Assembly (NCBI GenBank): GCA_002842755.1
Contig: PHDU01000001.1
Coordinates: 1-64,000 of the forward strand
Length of the DNA: 64,000 bases
Reading direction: 5' to 3'
From: Bacteroidetes bacterium HGW-Bacteroidetes-1
GTDB taxonomy: Bacteria; Bacteroidota; Bacteroidia; Bacteroidales; F082
Under the pieces are notes generated by a model. The model had not been told where the DNA came from. It saw only the letters and a list, made by a program, of their open reading frames with translations, and made no database searches. This document shows positions 1 through 7,930 of this stretch, one piece after another (the stretch's first letter is position 1; every line of letters starts with the position of its first letter). The position numbers and the translations under genes are program-made.

Positions 1-143
1 TTTAATTACGCAATAAATATAGCATAAATTATCTTATAAATAACAATTATTCTTCAATACTTATCAATTTTTTATTATTGTATATTGATGCTTGTGGAAT
101 GGGTTTTTAGACAGTCTGACGTTTAGCAAGGTTTTTTTTGTTA

Positions 144-491
144 TTAAAACAATTCAAGCTGTTGGGGAGTGCCCGGTCGCTTGGCCGGATCCTGACCACG
201 AAAAAATTCCATCATTCCAAACTGCTTATCCGTCAATGAAAAGAGTATAATTTCCCCGCGGGGAGCAAGAAATGATTTTACCCGCTTCGTATGCACTTCA
301 GCATTTTCGCGATTGCTGCAGTGGCGAACATAGATGGAATATTGCATCATCGTAAAGCCATCCTTTTGCAGATTTTTTCTGAATTGGGCGTAGTTTTTCC
401 GGTCTTTTTTGGTATCTGTTGGCAAGTCGAAAAAAACAAAAATCCACAAAATCTGATACTGATTTAATCGTTTGAAATATGTTTTATCCAA
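144..491 (-). CDS. cas2: CRISPR-associated endonuclease Cas2 (type II)
   Basis: Cas2 pairs with Cas1 as the central dimer of the spacer-integration complex. The 115-residue protein has the first beta strand of the ferredoxin-like fold ending in FFDLPTDTKKDR, where the Asp is the conserved metal-site residue, followed by DGFTMMQYSIYVRHC and ENAEVH, all typical of type II Cas2. There is no ATG ahead of the first strand; the only sensible start is a TTG two bases after the cas1 stop, so initiation probably depends on coupling to cas1. It is the last cas gene before the left edge. The 143 bases downstream are AT-rich and contain no repeat unit, so the array is presumably outside the window. Confidence 0.95.
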   Translation of the reverse strand: MDKTYFKRLNQYQILWIFVFFDLPTDTKKDRKNYAQFRKNLQKDGFTMMQYSIYVRHCSNRENAEVHTKRVKSFLAPRGEIILFSLTDKQFGMMEFFRGQDPAKRPGTPQQLELF

Positions 492-493
492 TC

Positions 494-1399
494 TTAAATT
501 TTTAGCTCAGGATATAATAATTTTCTCGAAGATCCTTCAAAACAGGCAGATAACGACGCTGTTGTGCGCTGCAAACCTACCATGAGCGGACTACTTTTTC
601 CATCAATATCAACATCTATTGCCGGAATTTGCAAAAGCTGCTTTTTGATTTCAGGCGTTAGTTCATCTTGATCAGGAAATCTTTTCACAACCTCAAGAAC
701 AACACGATCAACATAAGGGCGATAGGGCTCCATGATGTCAGAAGCCAGACACCATGGGTTGTATTTGTTGCGATGATGGATGCCTACGGCTGGCAAAAGT
801 CCGCTTGAAACAAGACCACGTGCAACAATGGCTAAAAGTACGGCATATCCATAATTCAACATCGCATTTGGGTTTTCACCTAACCTATCTCTTGAAAATG
901 AACTTTCAGTTCCAAAAAGATTCTCCCAATAGTAAGCTGCTGCACGTCCTTCAACATTTTGCGGGTCACCACTTTTAACCAGCTTCAGGTAATATTGCAT
1001 CTTGCTGTCATTTATTCCCAAACTTCTTAGTATGGCAGCCTGATTGCTGATTTTTGCAATGATAGTTTGCTGCCAAAGGTTCTTTTTTAAAGGCAGAGAA
1101 CATTCAAGCTGTTGATACATTTTTTCGGTAAAAGCATGATGCGCGAACATGGGCAACATCAATCCAAAAGGCAAATGTTTTGCATCGCAACTGATGATAG
1201 CAGTATTGTTTTGATTCAATTCAGCAATCAGCGCATTGGTAAGAGTAATATGCGGGTTGTCCAACACAACAACTCCAACATCTTCGATGGGAATGATAGC
1301 AGGTGGTTTGTTCTCCTTTTCCGGAAAATCAATATGCATCTGCATGTCTTTCTTTTTCAGATAACAAGGATTACCAAAATAAAGGGTGCGTTTTATCAT
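494..1399 (-). CDS. cas1: CRISPR-associated integrase Cas1 (type II)
   Basis: Cas1 catalyses insertion of new spacers into the array. The 301 residues carry the expected metal-binding triad: Glu150 in NVEGRAAAYYW, His208 in GIHHRNKYNPWCLASD and Glu224 in DIMEPYRP. Length and N-terminal beta domain match type II Cas1 enzymes. The start MIKRTLYFGN is duplicated, with only synonymous differences, in a relic near 2264. The gene lies 62 bases downstream of the rayT stop and 2 bases ahead of cas2, so rayT, cas1 and cas2 look co-transcribed with cas9. Sequence of the motif region is intact, so spacer acquisition may be functional. Confidence 0.96.
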   Translation of the reverse strand: MIKRTLYFGNPCYLKKKDMQMHIDFPEKENKPPAIIPIEDVGVVVLDNPHITLTNALIAELNQNNTAIISCDAKHLPFGLMLPMFAHHAFTEKMYQQLECSLPLKKNLWQQTIIAKISNQAAILRSLGINDSKMQYYLKLVKSGDPQNVEGRAAAYYWENLFGTESSFSRDRLGENPNAMLNYGYAVLLAIVARGLVSSGLLPAVGIHHRNKYNPWCLASDIMEPYRPYVDRVVLEVVKRFPDQDELTPEIKKQLLQIPAIDVDIDGKSSPLMVGLQRTTASLSACFEGSSRKLLYPELKI

Positions 1400-1461
1400 T
1401 TTCGTTATAAGTTCTATTTATGAAAAGAATATTAGCAGTTTTATTTTCACAGGTTTTAATA

Positions 1462-2115
1462 CTATGTCAAACCATGACTCTCCGAAAATAATTGAACAGT
1501 TAGTCCCAACTCATTCGCTCTCTTCAAATTACCAAAAACGCACTCACGCTTCCCCATATAGCCGCCCAGGGAAGAAAATTCCCAGTCTTCAGCTTTGGTT
1601 ACCAGCCCTACTTTTATCGGATTGGAATGAATATAGTTGAAACATTGCTGTGGATATTGAAGTTCCCACTTTTCGATGTTAATCATTGTAGCACCGGATG
1701 ATGTAAACCAGTTATGTGCTACTCTACTCGTTTCATTAAGACAGATAGCTTTCGTTTTTTGCCTGAAAAGTGAGCCGGTGCGATTTTCTTGTTTATTAAT
1801 AGCACGGGTATAAGAGGCAAGCATTATTCCGATGGAATGGTTGAAAGAAATTGGTTTGTTGTCTGGGTCATAGATAGTCGGAGTGCGACTTTGAGTCGCG
1901 CCCCGACTATCTATGACGGCATAAAGCCTCTCAACCTCAACCATCAAATGAAAATGATTCGGCATCAAACACCAGGCAAGCAGATTTCCAAATGGAACAA
2001 TATGATTGCATAGTTTATCAACAAAAAACAAATAGTTTTCGCGGCTAAAAAAGATTTTCTGCCGGTTATTTCCCTGGTTATAAATATGGTAGATGCCATT
2101 GCGTTCGAAATTCAT
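1462..2115 (-). CDS. REP-associated tyrosine transposase (RayT, Y1/HUH family) inside the cas operon
   Basis: A 217-residue HUH single-strand DNA nuclease of the IS200-like/RayT family. His54 and His56 in MPNHFHLMV form the metal-binding HUH motif, and Tyr102 in ASYTRAINKQ is the likely nucleophile; GSLFRQK and the C-terminal NYIHSNPIKVGL segment are typical of RayT. Members nick and rejoin REP-type hairpins; most are single-copy and immobile. Residues about 67-83 are encoded by a perfect palindrome (1869-1915) that looks like a REP unit inserted in frame in a loop after the HUH strand. The ATG overlaps the stop of a 50-codon relic of cas1 (ATGA), implying translational coupling. Location between cas9 and cas1 is not standard. 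Confidence 0.88.
   Translation of the reverse strand: MNFERNGIYHIYNQGNNRQKIFFSRENYLFFVDKLCNHIVPFGNLLAWCLMPNHFHLMVEVERLYAVIDSRGATQSRTPTIYDPDNKPISFNHSIGIMLASYTRAINKQENRTGSLFRQKTKAICLNETSRVAHNWFTSSGATMINIEKWELQYPQQCFNYIHSNPIKVGLVTKAEDWEFSSLGGYMGKRECVFGNLKRANELGLTVQLFSESHGLT
1869..1915. repeat. REP-like perfect palindrome within rayT
   Basis: The outer 13-base arms catagatagtcgg (1869-1881) and ccgactatctatg (1903-1915) are exact reverse complements. Inside, gcgact (1885-1890) and agtcgc (1894-1899) form a second hairpin around a ttg loop. The GTCGG/CCGAC foot and GC-rich inner stem resemble REP units recognised by RayT proteins. It preserves the reading frame of rayT and codes for a Ser/Thr/Arg-rich loop. 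Confidence 0.8.
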
Positions 2116-2264
2116 ATCACTGAGATTAATGAGATTGAGATATTTCCGAGACGATCAGTGTTGACTTTGAAGCAGAGATATTGAGCGACTATCAATGATT
2201 TCATAACAAATCTGTGATCCAAACTATACAATTTGTTGCCGAAATAGAGTGTACGTTTTATCAT
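2112..2264 (-). pseudogene. Relic of a cas1 5' end, now a 50-codon leader ORF ahead of rayT
   Basis: Twenty-six bases after the cas9 stop, an ATG at 2264 opens a frame beginning MIKRTLYFGN, identical to residues 1-10 of the intact cas1 at 1399. The two copies differ at six third-codon positions (Arg, Thr, Leu, Phe, Gly, Asn codons), all synonymous. A few more residues (K-L-Y-S-L) could correspond to the usual N-P-x-Y-L stretch, after which similarity is lost and the frame runs through unrelated sequence to a TGA that overlaps the rayT ATG. This position directly after cas9 is where cas1 normally starts in type II-C loci, so it is best read as the stump of the original cas1. Confidence 0.75.
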
Positions 2265-2290
2265 ATAAACAACTGATTAATCAACTTGAA

Positions 2291-5200
2291 TTATTCTCCT
2301 ACCGATACTATATTTCCGCAATGATTAACTCTAACCTTAATAAGGTCTTTTAAATTGGTTGGCGTCTGAATAAAATAATGAGTAATTCCAATTAAGTATT
2401 TCTTTGATTTTAAAGTGTCCCCATCTACAGCTTTTGTTTCAAGATGGTGATTAAAAACATAATTTTTTGTTGAAATTTTCTGAACTCTAAATAAATTAGG
2501 ACTTATGAGAAAGTAATTTTTGGAATCAAGTAAATCTATTTCTTTGGGGTTAAATCCTGTTTTTTCATTTGGAAATACAAAATACTCATTCTGCTTCATG
2601 CTAAACAGGAATTCCCAACCTTCGTCCTTCCTATAATCCTTGTCTATAATAGGCAGTCCCTGATTGACACGCATTGTTGCTTCAAAAAATGAAACGACAT
2701 TTTCCTGTAGAATTCCTTTATCGTCATTATAAATTGCGACATGATGATTGTTGCCTGTATTAACAAAATCAACAGCTTGCTTTTTACCTTCAGTATCCAA
2801 AATAAGAACTCCATCTTTATCTCTTTTGTCGTGTAATGCCACTGCATTATTGATTCCAGTAATGGTTACACGCTTTATTGATATTCCTTTTTCCTCATTC
2901 AACCAGATTGGGTTCTCATCCAAATTTGAAAAAGCTTTTTTACTGTCTCCTCCAAATTCATTCAAACGGACTTGTAATAATTCTCTAATTTTCTTGTCAA
3001 TAACCTTTTCAATTTTCAAATCTGGTGTTATGTCTTTCCTAATAGTATAAATTGTCACTACACCAACAGTTTTTATTTTTTCAGGGACTTGTAGTGTTTG
3101 TAAATCATTCAGGTAAAGCGGATTTTTGTCTAAACTATTCTTACCCGTAAAAGCTTTTTTTGGGTCTTTATCAAACTCAATCAAACGTTTCAAAAGGGCT
3201 ATACGATAGGATTTTTTTGCTACAGTTGCGATTTTCTCTTCATTGAATGCTGATCCTACTTTCTCCATTTTTGAAATAAATCGCTTAATACTACCATAAA
3301 CAGTCTCCAAATGAAGTTGGCCTCTGGGAGTGAGTTGCTTCTTTTTATTTGTTCCGTTTTTTTTATCTGTTTCATTAATATTAATCGTTGCAACTTTATT
3401 TTTAGCCTTGATCGAAATCAAGGTATTTTCCAGATGTTTTTTTGCCTCATATCGAAAATCATTTAAAGGTATTGGCGGTTTAAATTTTAACTTCCCTCTT
3501 TCATCACGATACAGCTCTTTTTGCTCTATTCCGTAAATACTTCCTGCTTTATCGCTTCTAGCATTTAGGTTATTAAGATATTGGATAAAACTTCGTTTTG
3601 TAAAAGCAATAGTTAGAGCATCCATTGCATGATGTCTATGGTCGTTTCTTTTTGTCCAATCTTTAATACGTCTTATTTTATGTCCATCTCTATTTTCAAT
3701 TGTTTCGGTCATGCCAAGCATTTCGAATTTTCCCCAATTCAGCTCCTGCATTACGTCAATCAGTTGCCAATCTTCTCTCAATCGATCCGTTATTGAACCA
3801 GTAGTTGAAATTACTTCTTTAACCAATTCTTCTAAAATTGCTTTAGCTTTTTTTGCTATGTATTGTGAATCTCTGAGATCGCGGGCAATAAAGTCATCAG
3901 GAATATCTTCACCTTTCATCTTAAGCTTATTATATTTCCCTCTGGAAATTTTTCCAGCTTTATACAACTCCTCTAGTCGATCAAGATATTCTATCAATCC
4001 ATTTTGGCCATATTTTGCTAAAACATATTCATAAGCAGTATAGTTCCCTTTATCAATATTTGCCGCCCTAGTTTCAATTGTTTTATTTGAAAAGGAATCG
4101 TCAAAAAGCCTTGATTGAGGTATTATATGTTCAATATCAAATTCTTTACTAAACAACTTTTCCTGCGCAATGTATGTATTAGTATACAACGTTTTGAACC
4201 CTCTGGATTCTAATTCAAGATAAAGTTTGTAGCGTATAATGTCGTTTCTACTAACGTTCGAAATACCAAATTCACTTTGAAGGATTGCACGATATTTCTC
4301 ATGTTCAATTGTTGCAATATTTATAGCATTTGTTAGATCTTCCCTTTCCTTTGCGCTCTTTTTAAGTTCACGTGCCAACTCTATTCTAATCTCATCAGGC
4401 TTTCCATAAGCATCAACAACTGTATTAACCACATTTATCATTTGGTTAATAATTTTCTCTACAACAGGATTACGCAAGCTATTTTTAGGCAAGATTTCAA
4501 GTTTATCTTTTAAGACTTTAGTATCCAGTTCTTCCTTTGTTAACGAACTCTTAGAATGCCGGTATCCTGCATACTTACAAGCTTCACTAAAATCATTTCC
4601 AGCCTTTAAATAGGGTAAAATCTTTCGAATTGCTTTAGAACTTAAACTTCCATAATCCTGCTGGAAACTAACATTTGCCAGAATTACAGCGTATTCCTTC
4701 TCAAAACCAAATAATTCAGTAATTTTATTTACTAATTTTTCATTACCAGTTTTTGAATCGTCTCCTTCATAAGAATACAACAAATGCCAGAATTTATAAG
4801 CTGCTTGCCTTTCAAATTCAATTCCTTCTAATTCTGAATTAAAGAAAAGAATATCTGTATTATAATTTAATCCGGTAAAAATTGATTTTACAGTTGAACT
4901 TATTTGAGCATAATTCATTTTCGAAAAATCGAACTCACCGTGACCAGTTAATTCAATAATCCTGAAGTAAGCTTCAAATAATACTGCTTGAGTTCTATTT
5001 CCTTCAATCTCTTTATAATTCAGGTCAAGTTCTATTGGGTTAGCAAATAAAAGTTTTAATACATCCGCCTTTGTAAGCTTATTTTTCAGAGTCAATTCTT
5101 TGAATAATAAATCTTTTTCTTCCTGATCCAATAGTCTTCTTTTATTGTTATTTTTTTCAAATACTTCAAGATTATTGAGAATTTGCCAAATTTTAAACTC

Positions 5201-6433
5201 CTGAAATAATGGTGATGATTTCGGGCACACTTTAAAACCAACTGTTCTTTTCTTCTTCTTTCCATCAACTAAGATCTCAATTTGTCTATTTTCGAATTCA
5301 CAAAAACCGATAAGACCTTTTTGACTTTTTAACCTTCTCTGATAAAAAATAATAATATTCCTTACTTCATGTTTCAATTCAGGTGTAAGTTTCTCATGAA
5401 ATGTTGACTGCTTTTCCCAGATTACATCAAACTCATCTAAATAATCCTGGCGGTAAAAAACTTGATTTTTTAATCGGGTATGAGAATTCATTTCCAATTG
5501 TGACATTAGATATTGCCCGACAGTCAGTTTATTAAAATAAAGTTCTTTACTTCTATCACTAATTGAGCCCAAATAGCCACTAGAACTGTTTAAGTTGGTA
5601 TTAATTTCAGTAATTACATACGCTGCTTCTTCTTTTAGTAATTGAGAATCTATTGCTTTACTTCTCCATTTATAGGCTTGTAACCTTTTTTCATCCCTAG
5701 TATTCTTGTTTTCAGCAATGTTAAAACCAAACTTTTTCCAAAAAGCTGCGGAGGTAACTCTTTGTCCCTTTCCTTCAATTTCATTTCTGAATTCTTTTGT
5801 AAATATTTCAGGATAAAACTGCGACTGAAAGTTCCACACCCTACCAAATTCGGATATTAAATCTGACCTGTAGAAATCAGGTACATGTTTTTTATTCTCG
5901 AGAAGTAACCCTAAAACTAACTGACCGGGAGTCAGATTTTCATCATAAAGTTTTTTCGCAATACCCATTCCGTCAATCAATTGTCCTTCTTCTTGATTTT
6001 TTGCTTTACGACTGCTCTTATATCCGCGTTTTTTGTTGATCATTAGCAATACACGAGCAAATTCTGACAATGAAATTTCTTCTGTTGCTGCTCTCGCTCT
6101 TAGTCTGTAAGTTTCAAAAGTGCTCCTATTTCCGTTTTCCGAAAAAGTAGTATCATCACTTACAAGGCCATTAATTCTAAGAATTTCTATAAGGTTTTCT
6201 CTCCGGAGCTTATATCGTTGAAGATTCCTACGCATACTCCTTTTAAGAGTTCTGTCAGCAGTTGTAGTTATGCTTTTACCTCGTTCAAAATTTGATTGCT
6301 CATCAACAGTCAAAGGATTTACTCTAACTCCAAGTTTAACTATCGAAGATTGTTCGGTATTATTTTCTGCCTCATTTACCAAAGCCCAACCAATACTGTT
6401 GGTACCTAAATCAAGTCCTAAAATTTTTTTCAT
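2291..6433 (-). CDS. cas9: CRISPR-associated endonuclease Cas9 (type II-C)
   Basis: RNA-guided double-strand DNA nuclease, 1380 residues, in the size range of the large Bacteroidota type II-C enzymes. RuvC-I has Asp8 in GLDLGTNSIGWAL; an Arg-rich bridge helix follows (about residues 55-85); RuvC-II has Glu685 in IRIELARELKKS; HNH has His769 in DIEHIIPQS with Asn783 and Asn792 downstream; RuvC-III has His935 and Asp938 in HHAMDA. All catalytic residues are present, so cleavage activity is expected. The C-terminal ~350 residues form the PAM-interacting region and show no motif I can assign. A divergent tracrRNA lies about 40 bases upstream. No clear cas9 promoter box is visible on the minus strand; transcription may begin upstream of the tracrRNA. 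Confidence 0.98.
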   Translation of the reverse strand: MKKILGLDLGTNSIGWALVNEAENNTEQSSIVKLGVRVNPLTVDEQSNFERGKSITTTADRTLKRSMRRNLQRYKLRRENLIEILRINGLVSDDTTFSENGNRSTFETYRLRARAATEEISLSEFARVLLMINKKRGYKSSRKAKNQEEGQLIDGMGIAKKLYDENLTPGQLVLGLLLENKKHVPDFYRSDLISEFGRVWNFQSQFYPEIFTKEFRNEIEGKGQRVTSAAFWKKFGFNIAENKNTRDEKRLQAYKWRSKAIDSQLLKEEAAYVITEINTNLNSSSGYLGSISDRSKELYFNKLTVGQYLMSQLEMNSHTRLKNQVFYRQDYLDEFDVIWEKQSTFHEKLTPELKHEVRNIIIFYQRRLKSQKGLIGFCEFENRQIEILVDGKKKKRTVGFKVCPKSSPLFQEFKIWQILNNLEVFEKNNNKRRLLDQEEKDLLFKELTLKNKLTKADVLKLLFANPIELDLNYKEIEGNRTQAVLFEAYFRIIELTGHGEFDFSKMNYAQISSTVKSIFTGLNYNTDILFFNSELEGIEFERQAAYKFWHLLYSYEGDDSKTGNEKLVNKITELFGFEKEYAVILANVSFQQDYGSLSSKAIRKILPYLKAGNDFSEACKYAGYRHSKSSLTKEELDTKVLKDKLEILPKNSLRNPVVEKIINQMINVVNTVVDAYGKPDEIRIELARELKKSAKEREDLTNAINIATIEHEKYRAILQSEFGISNVSRNDIIRYKLYLELESRGFKTLYTNTYIAQEKLFSKEFDIEHIIPQSRLFDDSFSNKTIETRAANIDKGNYTAYEYVLAKYGQNGLIEYLDRLEELYKAGKISRGKYNKLKMKGEDIPDDFIARDLRDSQYIAKKAKAILEELVKEVISTTGSITDRLREDWQLIDVMQELNWGKFEMLGMTETIENRDGHKIRRIKDWTKRNDHRHHAMDALTIAFTKRSFIQYLNNLNARSDKAGSIYGIEQKELYRDERGKLKFKPPIPLNDFRYEAKKHLENTLISIKAKNKVATININETDKKNGTNKKKQLTPRGQLHLETVYGSIKRFISKMEKVGSAFNEEKIATVAKKSYRIALLKRLIEFDKDPKKAFTGKNSLDKNPLYLNDLQTLQVPEKIKTVGVVTIYTIRKDITPDLKIEKVIDKKIRELLQVRLNEFGGDSKKAFSNLDENPIWLNEEKGISIKRVTITGINNAVALHDKRDKDGVLILDTEGKKQAVDFVNTGNNHHVAIYNDDKGILQENVVSFFEATMRVNQGLPIIDKDYRKDEGWEFLFSMKQNEYFVFPNEKTGFNPKEIDLLDSKNYFLISPNLFRVQKISTKNYVFNHHLETKAVDGDTLKSKKYLIGITHYFIQTPTNLKDLIKVRVNHCGNIVSVGE

Positions 6434-6439
6434 ATTGTA

Positions 6440-6469
6440 TTGACTTTTGAGTTTTTGATCTTATATTTG
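6440..6469 (+). promoter_or_regulatory. Promoter of the tracrRNA
   Basis: TTG at 6440-6442 and a perfect TATATTTG (TAnnTTTG -7 box) at 6462-6469 are separated by 19 bases, the Bacteroidota spacing. Predicted transcription start is about 6475, exactly at the beginning of the anti-repeat. It lies inside the short gap upstream of cas9, facing away from it. Confidence 0.75.
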
Positions 6470-6474
6470 CATCA

Positions 6475-6548
6475 CAATCTAAAGCAATTCACAATAAGGA
6501 TTATTCCGTTGTGAAAACATTTAAGGCGGGGTAACTCGCCTTTTTTTT
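6475..6548 (+). ncRNA. tracrRNA of the type II-C CRISPR system
   Basis: A ~74-base transcript is predicted between a promoter and an intrinsic terminator. The 5' part caatctaaagcaattcacaa (6475-6494) is the anti-repeat; its complement ttgtgaattgctttagattg fits the GTTGTGA-TTGCTTT start of repeats I recall from Bacteroidota type II-C arrays. Then comes a small hairpin region around aaggattattcc, the segment gttgtgaaaacattt and the terminal hairpin aaggcg...cgcctt followed by eight T. It should pair with the crRNA repeat to load Cas9. The array itself is not in the window, so complementarity cannot be confirmed here. Confidence 0.85.
6523..6548 (+). terminator. Intrinsic terminator / 3' hairpin of tracrRNA
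   Basis: Stem aaggcg (6523-6528) pairs with cgcctt (6537-6542) around gggtaact, and runs into T8. It serves as the 3' hairpin of the tracrRNA and as its terminator. Confidence 0.85.
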
Positions 6549-6838
6549 GTTGATAATCCAATAGCAAACTTCTGAGCATAAAAAAATACTCCACAACACT
6601 TCAGCGTGTTGTATTTTCAGAATCGCATTCAGCGCCATACATTGTAATAGTATCATCTGGTCACTATTTGTTGTTCATCAATAATTCCGCCCATTATTTT
6701 ATGCAGCAACCAGCCGATGATTTGAAGTTCGAAAGATAAATAAATTTTTTATTATTTGTAAAAAAAATGATCATTTAAAAATGATGATATTGTATAGTTC
6801 GATTTATATTCTAACATTCTATCATCTTCCCACTCCAA
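6549..6838. other. Gene-free spacer between tracrRNA and hydrogenase operon end
   Basis: Apart from a 7-bp hairpin, acaacac (6593-6599) with gtgttgt (6606-6612), I see nothing coding. Any promoter for cas9 should lie here or in the tracrRNA gap, but no CAAAnnTA (minus-strand -7 box) is found. Frames on the minus strand overlap the terminator at 6845-6873 and are not convincing genes. Confidence 0.5.
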
Positions 6839-6873
6839 CAAAAAATCCCGAAGACTATAAAAGTCTCCGGGAT
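6839..6873 (-). terminator. Intrinsic terminator of the hydrogenase operon
   Basis: Arms atcccgaagact (6845-6856) and agtctccgggat (6862-6873) pair over 12 bases with one G-U, and on the minus strand are followed by a six-T run. It lies about 60 bases after the last gene of the operon. Confidence 0.85.
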
Positions 6874-6932
6874 CATACTCAAAAAAAATTTGGTCGGGCC
6901 TTGCGGCAAAAAAAAAATAATATAAAAAAATG

Positions 6933-7910
6933 TTATTCAAAGTTCTTTTTCATGTACTGTAGTCTTTCAAAACCTGCAGTGTTTTCAGGATATTTGTTTA
7001 CAAGACCTCTGAAGTCTTCTATGTTGCTATAGCCTTTCTTCTTCATCCAGTCGGAAAGACCATTCACAATTTCACGCAGATATGGAATGCCGTTTTGATA
7101 TAAAGTAGTGCAAACCTGCGTTACGGTAGCACCTGCAAGAAGCTGTTTAGCAACACCTATTGAATAATGGATGCCTGTTGAAGCAGCAATATCTGTCGGG
7201 ATACCGCTTGCTGTAAGAAGAGCGATCCAACGCAATGAGATTGACTTTTCATCCGGATTCGAAAAAACATTGTCCGTCACAACTTTTGCTGTGGCAATAT
7301 CCACATCAGGGTTGTAAAAACGATTGAATAAAACAAGCCCATCCGTACCTGCTTCTGCCAACCGGTATGCCATTGCATAGATGTTGGTAAAATACGATCC
7401 CATTTTTACTGATACAGGAATCGTCACTCTTTCCTTCACACTAGTCAGAATTTCTATATAAGTATCTTCTATCTGAAGACTGGATACATTTCTATCAAAC
7501 GGGAAAATGGCAATATTAAGCTCAATTGCATCCGCTCCCGCGTCCTGAAGCTTGGCAGCAAAATGAGTCCACCCAACAGGGCTCACACAGTTAACGCTTG
7601 CAATCACAGGAATTGATACAGCTTTTTTTGCCTCTGTGATAAGACGAAGATAATCCTCAACGCCAGCCCCTTTTGATATGTTCATCACAAATTCGGATGC
7701 TTCGGGATACCAGAAATAAAGTTCATTCTTACGCAGGTTTGTTTCGATTCTGGCATTGATTTGTTCTTCAAACAGTGATTTAAGTACAATTGCCCCGGCT
7801 CCTGCTTTTGCACATGCCTTAACATTTTCAATGTTTCCGGTCAGCTTGGAACTGCTAACCACAATAGGATTCTTTAAATTTAACCCGAGATAAGTTGTTG
7901 ATAAATCCAT
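6933..7910 (-). CDS. Dihydroorotate-dehydrogenase-like flavoprotein at the end of the hox operon
   Basis: A 325-residue TIM-barrel FMN protein of the DHOD family. The N-terminus MDLSTTYLGLNLKNPIVVSSSKLTG, the strand containing GAGAIVLKSLFEEQI, VIASVNCVS, and the C-terminal phosphate-binding GLVLFNRF and GIHYSIGVAKQLLAGA region follow the class. In true dihydroorotate dehydrogenases the strand after AIELN carries the catalytic Cys or Ser (ELNxSCPN); here it reads ELNIAIFPFDRN, with no such residue, so pyrimidine synthesis is unlikely. The gene follows the hydrogenase protease by 20 bases and precedes the terminator, so it belongs to the operon. A role as electron partner or reductase linked to the hydrogenase is inference only. 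Confidence 0.8.
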   Translation of the reverse strand: MDLSTTYLGLNLKNPIVVSSSKLTGNIENVKACAKAGAGAIVLKSLFEEQINARIETNLRKNELYFWYPEASEFVMNISKGAGVEDYLRLITEAKKAVSIPVIASVNCVSPVGWTHFAAKLQDAGADAIELNIAIFPFDRNVSSLQIEDTYIEILTSVKERVTIPVSVKMGSYFTNIYAMAYRLAEAGTDGLVLFNRFYNPDVDIATAKVVTDNVFSNPDEKSISLRWIALLTASGIPTDIAASTGIHYSIGVAKQLLAGATVTQVCTTLYQNGIPYLREIVNGLSDWMKKKGYSNIEDFRGLVNKYPENTAGFERLQYMKKNFE

Positions 7911-7930
7911 TTTCTGTTATTTTAAATTCT

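Noticed and set aside
1-143. Possible CRISPR array or leader at the left edge
   Set aside because: The segment is AT-rich but contains no repeated unit and nothing complementary to the tracrRNA anti-repeat, so no array can be called.
1789-2013. Plus-strand frame opposite rayT containing a Ser/Arg-rich peptide
   Set aside because: The similarity to the rayT loop peptide is a consequence of the palindrome; the frame is antisense to a well-supported gene.
2116-2290. Interpretation of the duplicated cas1 start as a transposon target-site duplication
   Set aside because: The copies differ at six of ten codons, all synonymous, whereas RayT-type HUH enzymes do not make such duplications and a recent one would be identical.
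6752-6940. 62-codon minus-strand frame
   Set aside because: It spans the intrinsic terminator at 6845-6873 and low-complexity A/T runs; composition is not protein-like.
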